From positions 1-12,470 of the forward strand of contig CAJUBY010000004.1 in NCBI GenBank assembly GCA_910585055.1: a stretch of 12,470 nt of DNA, written 5' to 3'. Below are positions 6,357 through 12,470 of this stretch, piece by piece (the stretch's first letter is position 1; each line of letters opens with the position of its first letter). The notes beneath the pieces were generated by a model. It had not been told where the DNA came from and made no database searches. It saw only the letters and a list, made by a program, of their open reading frames with translations. Source of the DNA: an uncultured Christensenella sp. (GTDB taxonomy: Bacteria > Bacillota > Clostridia > Christensenellales > Pumilibacteraceae). The translations under genes and the position numbers were made by a program.

Positions 6357-6385
6357 TTGACAAACTGGCATATAAGTGATATTAT
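6357..6385 (+). promoter_or_regulatory. Promoter of the membrane protein-pssA-psd operon
   Basis: A perfect -35 TTGACA (6357-6362), a 17-nt spacer and TATTAT (6380-6385) with an extended -10 (TGA-TATTAT) make this one of the strongest promoters in the window. The predicted start is near 6392, about 39 nt before the first ATG. Confidence 0.85.
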
Positions 6386-6394
6386 AGTGTTAAA

Positions 6395-6413
6395 TTCGGG
6401 GTTTATACCCGAA
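6395..6413 (+). other. Hairpin at the 5' end of the lipid operon transcript
   Basis: TTCGGG/CCCGAA (6395-6400 and 6408-6413) with a 7-nt loop begins only about three bases after the predicted transcription start. It is followed by ATTTTA, too short a T run for a clear terminator. It may stabilise the mRNA 5' end. Confidence 0.4.
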
Positions 6414-6430
6414 ATTTTACGGTGTGGTTA

Positions 6431-7825
6431 ATGGCTAAAAAGCTGTCCAAAAGGGCAAAAAAACAAATATTGAATATCGCGTTTCTTGCCGTGCTGATAG
6501 GGATCACGATGACTGTCGTTTTTGTCAGTCAGGATATAAACCTGCACGATATAGGAGCGTTTTTATATGATTGCAACCCGTGGTATATAGTCGGTGCGTT
6601 CGGCGGCTTGCTCGGATTTATAATTTTCGAAGCCGTCAGTTTGCATATAATCGCGCATACGCTCGGGCATAAGAGTAAATTCGCGTCGTCGGTCGCGTAT
6701 TCCACAAGCGATCTGTATTATTCGTCGATCACTCCTTCCGCGAGCGGCGGACAACCGGCTACGGCATATTACATGATGCGCGACGGAATGAGCGGCGGAG
6801 CCGCCGGGTTTTCGGTGCTGTTCAATATAATAGCATATACGGTGGCTACGGTTTTGGTCGGTTTGTTCGGGGTGGCCGTTTGTCCAAACATGTTCGGACA
6901 GATAGGACACTGGTTTGCCAAAACTTTGATAATTCTCGGATTTGTCATTCAGCTTTTGCTGCTTGCGCTTTTGCTGCTTTGTTTGTTCCGTGCGCGCGTG
7001 ATCATGCGTATCGGCGGCTGGGGCATATCGTTATTGACAAAAATGCACATAATAAAAAAGCCGGATAAATGGCGCGGCAAGCTCGAAACCGTTGTGACCA
7101 AATACAGATCGTGCCGTAAAATCATAAAAAAACATCCCATGCTGTTTGTAAACGCGCTGCTGTTCAACATAGCGCAAAGGGTGTCGCAGACGCTCATACC
7201 CTGTTTTGTTATAATGGCTTCGCCGAGATCGGCGGAATTTTCGGTCAACTTCTTGGAACTGTTCTGTATGCAGGCATACGTTCTTATAGGTTACAATTCC
7301 ATACCGCTACCCGGCGGTACCGGCGCATACGAATATTTGTATCCCAATGTTTTCGGGATAGGCGGATACGATATGAAATTCATACTTTCCGCGATGATGG
7401 TATCCCGAGCGATATCATATTATATATGTATGATAGTGACCGGGCTGTATACGCTGGTATACCATGCGATAGGATTGAAAAATGTTCCCAAGGACGAGCA
7501 GGCGAAGATCCCTGACGGAGTGGACATTTATTCTGCGCTGTCGAGCGATGCCGTACTTAACGAGATAGATAACGGCGGCGGCGAGCGTATAATGGAAAAT
7601 ATGTCCGAAATATCGAACGGTTCGGACGGCGCCTGTTCCGTTATGCGGTCCGGACAAGCCGTAGACGAGTCGGACGCGGGAACGTCGGAAAATAATAACG
7701 CGTGTAACGGGGACGGACCGGAGCCCGATGACGGCTGTTCCGAAATGCTCCGAGACATGGATGATACGCCGTCTTGCGGAGAACAGAATAAAATTATACG
7801 GGAGAAGAAAAATGATCGAAGATAA
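6431..7825 (+). CDS. YbhN/UPF0104-like integral membrane protein (LPG synthase TM-type)
   Basis: This 464-residue membrane protein belongs to the family related to the flippase half of lysylphosphatidylglycerol synthase MprF (YbhN/AglD-like). Hydrophobic segments lie near residues 13-33, 52-76, 125-150, 164-187, 237-262, 270-290 and 315-348. The two family signatures are present: SSITPSASGGQP (98-109) and PLPGGTGAYEYLY (292-304). The aminoacyl-transferase domain of MprF is absent. Residues about 353-464 form a soluble tail rich in Asp, Glu, Ser, Gly and Asn, longer than I expect for the family and of unknown use. ATG 6431 is preferred over GTG 6422; a weak GGTG at 6421-6424 is the only Shine-Dalgarno-like sequence. 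The last codons overlap the start of pssA by 14 nt, so translation is probably coupled. The context suggests a role in moving or organising aminophospholipids, but the substrate is unproven. Confidence 0.88.
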   Translation: MAKKLSKRAKKQILNIAFLAVLIGITMTVVFVSQDINLHDIGAFLYDCNPWYIVGAFGGLLGFIIFEAVSLHIIAHTLGHKSKFASSVAYSTSDLYYSSITPSASGGQPATAYYMMRDGMSGGAAGFSVLFNIIAYTVATVLVGLFGVAVCPNMFGQIGHWFAKTLIILGFVIQLLLLALLLLCLFRARVIMRIGGWGISLLTKMHIIKKPDKWRGKLETVVTKYRSCRKIIKKHPMLFVNALLFNIAQRVSQTLIPCFVIMASPRSAEFSVNFLELFCMQAYVLIGYNSIPLPGGTGAYEYLYPNVFGIGGYDMKFILSAMMVSRAISYYICMIVTGLYTLVYHAIGLKNVPKDEQAKIPDGVDIYSALSSDAVLNEIDNGGGERIMENMSEISNGSDGACSVMRSGQAVDESDAGTSENNNACNGDGPEPDDGCSEMLRDMDDTPSCGEQNKIIREKKNDRR

Positions 7826-8648
7826 CAACGACGTCGTTTCGGAAGAAACCGCTGCCGTAAATGCGGTCGGAACGGCAGACGTAACGCCCCCCCCCGTGGT
7901 TAAGGGCAGGAAGATTGGTCCGACAAATAAATATATAGTCGGTTACTGGCATTACGGCGTTATCCTTACATATCTGTCGCTTGCGCTGTCCGTATGCGGT
8001 ATTTGTTTTGCCGCTGCATACGGCGGACCGCGCCGCGACGATATAGCCGCGTTCTTCGTATTGCTCGCCGGACTTTGCGACGCGTTCGACGGAATGGTAG
8101 CCAACACGCGCAAACACCGCACTGCGGACGATAAGATGTTCGGAATGCAGATAGATTCGCTGTGCGATATAGTGTCGTTCGGGATAGCGCCGATAATGGT
8201 TGGCGTAGCGATGGGCATGACACGCTGGTATTACTGTATCGTATACGTGTTTTTCGTGCTTTGCGGGCTTGTGAGGCTTGCGTATTTCAACGTCGACGAG
8301 ATAAACCGATCGGGCAAGCCGGACGCAGGCAGACGGGAATCCTATACCGGTCTGCCCATAACTAATGTGTCGCTCGCTTTGCCCGTTTTCTATCTTATAG
8401 CTACAATGTTCGACAGAGGCGCATGCGGCGTTACGCCAGAGCAGGCGCAGATCATAAGAGCGGTAATAATGATGTCGTGCTATATATTATGCGGTTTGCT
8501 GTATGTGATCAAGTTTAAAATGCCCAAGGCACATGCGCGCGGACTTATAATAACCGTTATAACCATAACGGTGCTCGTGATAGGGCTTGCGCTCATACGT
8601 TACTACGTTTGCGGCGTTGTGCTGTTCGAACCTCTTACTACGTTTTAG
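7812..8648 (+). CDS. pssA: CDP-diacylglycerol-serine O-phosphatidyltransferase (phosphatidylserine synthase)
   Basis: This 278-residue membrane enzyme joins serine to CDP-diacylglycerol, giving phosphatidylserine and CMP. It carries the CDP-alcohol phosphatidyltransferase motif: Asp90, Asp93-Gly94, Ala97, Gly111, Asp115 and Asp119. Spacing between the first half and Gly111 is longer than in B. subtilis PssA, as I recall for Clostridium-type enzymes. The Arg normally after Ala97 is Asn98 here, with Arg100 two residues on. Several membrane segments follow, including about 122-140, 141-160, 186-203, 216-236 and 245-266. An N-terminal extension of about 43 residues precedes the first membrane segment and contains Pro26-28, encoded by nine consecutive C. 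The start ATG 7812 follows GGGAGAAG (7800-7806); the reading frame stays open further upstream, inside the previous gene, without support. Psd begins 3 nt after the stop, which supports the serine assignment. Confidence 0.92.
   Translation: MIEDNNDVVSEETAAVNAVGTADVTPPPVVKGRKIGPTNKYIVGYWHYGVILTYLSLALSVCGICFAAAYGGPRRDDIAAFFVLLAGLCDAFDGMVANTRKHRTADDKMFGMQIDSLCDIVSFGIAPIMVGVAMGMTRWYYCIVYVFFVLCGLVRLAYFNVDEINRSGKPDAGRRESYTGLPITNVSLALPVFYLIATMFDRGACGVTPEQAQIIRAVIMMSCYILCGLLYVIKFKMPKAHARGLIITVITITVLVIGLALIRYYVCGVVLFEPLTTF
7887..7895 (+). repeat. C9 homopolymer within pssA (codons 26-28)
   Basis: Nine consecutive C form exactly the three Pro codons 26-28 of pssA. Loss of one C brings TAG at 7936-7938 into frame; gain of one C brings TAA at 7901-7903 into frame. 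Either slip would end PssA before its first membrane segment. Confidence 0.95.
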
Positions 8649-8651
8649 ATC

Positions 8652-9497
8652 ATGAGAGAAACGGTCGAAAAACCGCAAGTCCCCAAATCGCTGCGGTTTC
8701 TGTATTATAATAAATTCGGCGGACTTATACTGCGGATGATAAGTCGCAGATGGGTGAGTAAACTTGCCGGCAGATATCTCGACAGCCGTCTTTCCAAACG
8801 CAAGATAAAAAAGTACGTTAAAAAACACGGCATAGTTATGTCGGAGTTTTTACAAGAGGATTATAAAAACTTCAACGAGTTTTTTACGCGCAGAATAAAG
8901 CCGGAACTTCGTCCGATCGATCCCGATCCCGATGCGCTCATAAGTCCGTGCGATGCCAAAGTTTCTGCGTACGATATTTCCGACGATCTGGTATTCAACG
9001 CAAAGGGATTCGATTATACCGTCGGAACTTTGCTTAAAAACAGCGAGCTTGCCGAAAAGTACTCCGGCGGATTGTGCCTGGTTTTCCGACTGTGCGTCAC
9101 GGATTATCACAGGTACTTTTTTTTCGACGGCGGAATTGCGGAACGCAATACTTTTATCAAAGGTAGACTGCATACCGTGCAGCCGGCGGCGCTCGAACGC
9201 CGCAGAGTGTTTACGGAAAACTGCCGGGAATACACATTGCTCAAAACAGATAATTTCGGCGACGCTGTAATGGTAGAAGTAGGCGCTATGATGGTAGGCA
9301 GGATCGTAAACGAAGTTAAGTCGGGCAGGTTCGAACGCGGACAGGAAAAAGGCAGGTTCGAGTTCGGCGGCTCGACCGTTATATTATTGCTCGAAAAAAA
9401 CCGTGCGGAGCTTGACGGCGAGTTTTTCGAAAATACCCGAAACGACCGTGAGACCGTCGTAAAATGCGGAGAAAAGATAGGGCGGAAAATAACGTAA
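8652..9497 (+). CDS. psd: Phosphatidylserine decarboxylase proenzyme
   Basis: This 281-residue proenzyme cleaves itself and then decarboxylates phosphatidylserine to phosphatidylethanolamine. Family features are in order: NEFFTRRIKP at 75-84, SPCDAKV at 98-104 with catalytic Asp101, the TDYHRYFFF loop at 150-158 with His153, RLHTV at 172-176, VGAMMVGRI at 210-218, and FGGST at 238-242. Cleavage is expected between Gly240 and Ser241, the serine becoming the pyruvoyl group; this gives a beta chain of about 240 and an alpha chain of about 41 residues. GGST replaces the LGST of E. coli. The second His of the E. coli DYHRxH loop is Phe156 here; I recall the same loop lacking that His in Clostridium-type enzymes. 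The ATG lies 3 nt after the pssA stop with no clear Shine-Dalgarno sequence, so translation probably depends on ribosomes leaving pssA. Confidence 0.95.
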   Translation: MRETVEKPQVPKSLRFLYYNKFGGLILRMISRRWVSKLAGRYLDSRLSKRKIKKYVKKHGIVMSEFLQEDYKNFNEFFTRRIKPELRPIDPDPDALISPCDAKVSAYDISDDLVFNAKGFDYTVGTLLKNSELAEKYSGGLCLVFRLCVTDYHRYFFFDGGIAERNTFIKGRLHTVQPAALERRRVFTENCREYTLLKTDNFGDAVMVEVGAMMVGRIVNEVKSGRFERGQEKGRFEFGGSTVILLLEKNRAELDGEFFENTRNDRETVVKCGEKIGRKIT

Positions 9498-9656
9498 CGG
9501 CGGTCAAATACGGACTTCGTTATAAACGCGGAGTGTGCTCGGTCGTACGTTTATTACAGTCGTACATCGGAAATCGATATACGCAGGCAACGTCCGAATA
9601 TTAGTTAAAACGCCTATTCGCAAGTACCGTCCTATCCGTGAAATTGCGTAAAACGC

Positions 9657-9685
9657 TTGATTATTTTTATTCGATTTGATATAAT
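9657..9685 (+). promoter_or_regulatory. Promoter of the YitT-family gene
   Basis: TTGATT (9657-9662), a 17-nt spacer and a perfect TATAAT (9680-9685) with an extended -10 (TGA-TATAAT). The boxes are the same as those of the thiN promoter. The predicted start near 9692 leaves a 33-nt leader with AAGGA (9711-9715). No clear terminator for psd lies between 9498 and this promoter; the only hairpin near it is a 4-bp GCGT/ACGC. Confidence 0.78.
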
Positions 9686-9724
9686 ACACGTCGCATACAA
9701 CTATATACAAAAGGACAGATCGCC

Positions 9725-10630
9725 ATGTCGCCGACCGTTAAAAAAAGGCTTTACAATATATTGGTAATACCGCTCGCCATGCTTACTTCGGCGGTGATAC
9801 GCGCTGTCGTCGTACATATGTTCGTAGTGCCGTTCGAGTTTGCGACAAGCGGCGCACAGGGTATAGGCGTACTTATAGAATCGTCTACCGGATTTTCCGC
9901 CGGTTGGACGACGCTCATAATAAATTTTCCGTTGATGATACTTGCTTGGCTGTTTATAGGCAAACGGTTTACAATCATTTCGGGTATATCGATAATCCTG
10001 TCCGCGGTGGGCATGATATTGATGAAGCAATATACAGCTTACATACCTACTTATCAGGGAGTTAACGCCAATCCCATATTTGCGGCGATCGCCGCAGGTG
10101 TTTTGGGCGGCGTCGGGTTCGTAATAATGATCCGTATAGGCGGATCGACGGGCGGAAGCGATATAATCGCAATGCTTTTGCAGAAAAAGTATAAAGCGAC
10201 CAATATTTCGTGGTTTGTCTATGCGGTTGATGCCGTTATCATTTTTGCGTCCATATTCGTTTACCGCGGCAACGGCGCGCTCGCGTTTGTAACGCCCGTG
10301 ATGATGGCGCTTACGGAAGAACTGTGTCATGCGGCGATCGCCGATATGATACTCACGGGTTTCAAGACCGCGCTCAAGTACGAGATAATAACCGACAGCC
10401 CCGAAGAGATAAGTGCGGAACTTATACAAAAGCTGGGCAGGAGCGTCACTTGTACCGAAGTTACCGGCATGTATTCGCACGACAAACGTTCGCTTTTGAT
10501 ATGTATTATTCGGAAACGTCAGTTGGCGGATTTTAACGCGATACTCAAAAAATATCCGGATACTTTTGCTTACGTCATTAATACACGCGAAGTAATAGGC
10601 AAGGGTTTCGGCAACCACAGTCAGTTGTAG
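9725..10630 (+). CDS. YitT family membrane protein (DUF161 + DUF2179)
   Basis: This 301-residue protein has the standard two-part structure of the YitT family. The N-terminal part has hydrophobic segments near 12-36, 62-79, 83-100, 117-137, 162-180 and 184-200, including the family signature GGSTGGSD at 139-146. A soluble C-terminal domain (DUF2179, about residues 216-295) ends in the typical VINTREVIGKGF. The family is widespread in Bacillota, often in several copies, and has no established transport substrate, so I give no function beyond membrane protein, possibly a transporter. The ATG at 9725 follows AAGGA by 9 nt. It has its own promoter and a hairpin terminator, so it appears monocistronic. 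A nearly full-length open frame on the opposite strand is a composition artefact. Confidence 0.92.
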   Translation: MSPTVKKRLYNILVIPLAMLTSAVIRAVVVHMFVVPFEFATSGAQGIGVLIESSTGFSAGWTTLIINFPLMILAWLFIGKRFTIISGISIILSAVGMILMKQYTAYIPTYQGVNANPIFAAIAAGVLGGVGFVIMIRIGGSTGGSDIIAMLLQKKYKATNISWFVYAVDAVIIFASIFVYRGNGALAFVTPVMMALTEELCHAAIADMILTGFKTALKYEIITDSPEEISAELIQKLGRSVTCTEVTGMYSHDKRSLLICIIRKRQLADFNAILKKYPDTFAYVINTREVIGKGFGNHSQL

Positions 10631-10656
10631 GTCGACAAGGCGGTAAATCCGCTTCG

Positions 10657-10685
10657 GCGCGGATATTACGTCCGCGCTTTATATT
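10657..10685 (+). terminator. Probable terminator between the YitT-family gene and htpG
   Basis: GCGCGGA/TCCGCGC (10657-10663 and 10671-10677), a perfect 7-bp stem with a 7-nt loop, is followed by TTTATATT. The interrupted T run suggests incomplete termination, which would let some transcripts continue into htpG. Confidence 0.65.
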
Positions 10686-10712
10686 ATAAATAATCGTATT
10701 TAAGGAAACGTC

Positions 10713-12470
10713 ATGAAAGAATTCAAAGCACAGTCAAAAAAATTGCTCGATCTTGTAGTCAACTCTATTTATGTAAACCGTGAGATATTTTTGCGCGAGC
10801 TTATTTCCAATGCATCCGACGCGCTCGACAAACGCAGGTTTATGTCGCTTACCGATTCTTCGCTCGATGCGGACTTTTGTATAGAGCTTAAAGCGGATAA
10901 AGCCGCCCGTACGCTGACTGTCAGCGATAACGGGGTCGGCATGAACGAACGGGAGCTGGAATCGAATTTGGGCGTTATCGCCGCGAGCGGTACGGAAGAA
11001 TTTAAAAAGGCTCAAGGCAAAGTGGACGACAACGATCTTATAGGTCAGTTCGGCGTAGGATTTTATTCGTCGTTCATGGTTGCGGAAAGCGTTACCGTCA
11101 TCAGTAAAAAAGTCGGGGAGAGTTCCGCATATAAGTGGGTGTCGAACGGCGTCGACGGGTTTGACATTTTGCCTGCGGAACGCGACGGATACGGTACCGA
11201 CGTTATAATTACGTTAAAGGCGGATGGCGAAGAGAGCTATTCGGAATTTGTCGAGGAGTACAGGCTTTCCGCGCTCGTCAAAAAGTATTCCGATTATATC
11301 CGTTATCCGATCCGCATGCTTACGCAAAAAATTTCGGACGGGGACGGCGCGACCGCGGAAGAGATAAAAACGCTTAACTCCATGACGCCGGTGTGGAAAA
11401 AGCGTAAATCGGAACTCGGCGAATCGGAGCTCGATGAATTTTACAAACATACGTACAGAGACTACCGCGATCCGCTGATGCACATAAGCACGCGCGTCGA
11501 GGGCGCCGTGGATTATACCGCGCTGATGTTCATACCCTGCGAACCTGCGTTCGATTACTATACAAAGGATTATAAGCGCGGTCTGTCGCTGTACTGCAAC
11601 GGCGTGCTTATAATGGATATGTGTTCCGATCTGGTACCCGAATATCTCGGATTTATAAGAGGCGTAGTGGATACGCCCGATCTTGCGCTCAATATATCGC
11701 GCGAAACTTTGCAGCATGACAGGCGTTTGGCGGCTATAGCCAACGGGCTGGAGAAAAAGATCTTGGCGGAATTCGGTAAATTATTAAAGAACGACAGGGA
11801 AAAATACGAAAAAGTTTTCGCACAGTTCGGCAAGGCGATAAAATTCGGTGCGTATAACAATTTCGGCGCGGATAAGGACAAGCTGAAAGATCTGCTGCTT
11901 TACTATTCGGACAAGCAAGACAAATATATAACATATCAAGAATACACCGACGGGCTGGAAGATAAGGCGCCTATACTGTACGCTTGCGGCGAAACGGCGG
12001 AAAAGATCAAAATGCTGCCGCAGCTCGAAGGCGCGCGCGCCGGCGGCAGAGACGTGTTGTATTTTTCGGATCCCGTAGACGAGTTTATAGCTCGAATGCT
12101 AACCGATTACAACGGCCATAAATTCGAGAACATAGCGTCGGGCGGCGGAGACGTCAAGACCGATAACGGCGAGCACAAAGAACTTCTCGCGCGCATGGAA
12201 AATCTTTTAAAGGGCAAAGCCGCCGTCGCGGCAACGGATAAGCTTAAATCTTATCCCGTTTGTTTGGCGGCAAAGGGCGAAGTGTCGCTGGAAATGGAAC
12301 GTATAATGGACGCGATGGGCGGTGGAATAAAAGCCGAACGTATACTGCAGGTAAATCTCGGTCATCCTGTTATAACGCGTATGGAAGAGCTGCCCGACGA
12401 ACGCTTTGCCGATACCGTAACGGTGCTTTACAACGAAGCGCTCATCGCCGAGGGGTATAAGACCGAACCC
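10713..12470 (+). CDS. htpG: Chaperone HtpG (bacterial Hsp90), 3' end outside the window
   Basis: An open frame of 586 codons runs to the window edge without a stop; the family is usually about 620-640 residues, so only the last few dozen are missing. HtpG is an ATP-driven dimeric chaperone that works with DnaK/DnaJ on folding intermediates. The GHKL ATPase domain shows FLRELISNASDALDK (26-40) with Glu29, Asn33 and Asp36, then DNGVGM (72-77) and GQFGVGFYSS (111-120), the ATP lid. The middle domain has LNSMTPVW (221-228) and NISRETLQ (327-334), whose Arg330 contacts the ATP phosphate. There is no eukaryotic charged linker. AAGGAAA (10702-10708) precedes the ATG by 4 nt. No good -35/-10 pair is seen between the preceding terminator and the start, and there is no CIRCE operator; the AT-rich stretch around 10682-10690 could supply a weak -10. 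Confidence 0.97.
   Translation, partial: MKEFKAQSKKLLDLVVNSIYVNREIFLRELISNASDALDKRRFMSLTDSSLDADFCIELKADKAARTLTVSDNGVGMNERELESNLGVIAASGTEEFKKAQGKVDDNDLIGQFGVGFYSSFMVAESVTVISKKVGESSAYKWVSNGVDGFDILPAERDGYGTDVIITLKADGEESYSEFVEEYRLSALVKKYSDYIRYPIRMLTQKISDGDGATAEEIKTLNSMTPVWKKRKSELGESELDEFYKHTYRDYRDPLMHISTRVEGAVDYTALMFIPCEPAFDYYTKDYKRGLSLYCNGVLIMDMCSDLVPEYLGFIRGVVDTPDLALNISRETLQHDRRLAAIANGLEKKILAEFGKLLKNDREKYEKVFAQFGKAIKFGAYNNFGADKDKLKDLLLYYSDKQDKYITYQEYTDGLEDKAPILYACGETAEKIKMLPQLEGARAGGRDVLYFSDPVDEFIARMLTDYNGHKFENIASGGGDVKTDNGEHKELLARMENLLKGKAAVAATDKLKSYPVCLAAKGEVSLEMERIMDAMGGGIKAERILQVNLGHPVITRMEELPDERFADTVTVLYNEALIAEGYKTEP

Noticed and set aside
6422..6430. GTG start for the YbhN-like protein
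   Set aside because: No ribosome binding site at proper distance; ATG 6431 begins the basic N-terminus typical before a first membrane segment.
7728..7811. Upstream in-frame start of pssA within the preceding gene
   Set aside because: The extra 28 residues are the out-of-frame reading of the previous gene's tail; GGGAGAAG directly precedes ATG 7812.
9701..10618. Open frame of 305 codons on the minus strand opposite the YitT-family gene
   Set aside because: The plus-strand frame encodes a clear YitT-family protein with promoter and ribosome binding site; the opposite translation is rich in Tyr, His and Arg with no family resemblance, as expected from codon bias.
10631..10712. CIRCE (HrcA) operator before htpG
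   Set aside because: No TTAGCACTC-N9-GAGTGCTAA or close variant is found here or before the J-domain gene.

Overview
The window looks like an ordinary chromosomal stretch of a low-to-mid GC Gram-positive-type bacterium, most likely an anaerobic member of the Bacillota (Clostridia). The support is indirect: an iron-dependent butanol-dehydrogenase-type alcohol dehydrogenase, a YitT-family protein, a Clostridium-type PssA/Psd pair, ThiN-type thiamine pyrophosphokinase, AAGGAG-like ribosome binding sites and sigma-A promoters, many with an extended -10. AUA is the preferred Ile codon. I see no insertion sequence, phage gene, CRISPR array or plasmid function.

Layout. A tRNA-Ala(CGC) gene lies on the minus strand at the left edge with its own promoter. 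A strong promoter then drives a 578-residue J-domain protein (J domain, Ala/Gln-rich linker, long coiled coil, J-like domain without HPD, two Sel1 repeats), ended by a clear terminator. An iron-containing alcohol dehydrogenase follows with a leader of about 140 nt. It converges on thiN (minus strand) across a shared bidirectional terminator. thiN diverges from a DJ-1/PfpI-family gene; an imperfect palindrome lies between the two promoters, and the thiN transcript is predicted to be leaderless. Next is a protein made almost wholly of nine 36-residue Sel1 repeats.

The second half holds a three-gene membrane-lipid operon: a YbhN/LPG-synthase-TM-like (UPF0104) membrane protein, pssA and psd. The first two genes overlap by 14 nt and the last two are 3 nt apart. 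Together PssA and Psd would turn CDP-diacylglycerol and serine into phosphatidylethanolamine; the membrane protein plausibly handles a lipid. A monocistronic YitT-family gene and htpG (Hsp90, running off the right edge) complete the window.

The items most worth a second look are the J/coiled-coil/pseudo-J/Sel1 fusion, the leaderless thiN with its palindrome-centred divergent promoter, a C9 tract in the pssA reading frame where a one-base slip truncates the protein, and an Arg-to-Asn change in the PssA signature motif. I found no clearly new multi-gene system; the fusion protein is the best candidate for something undescribed.
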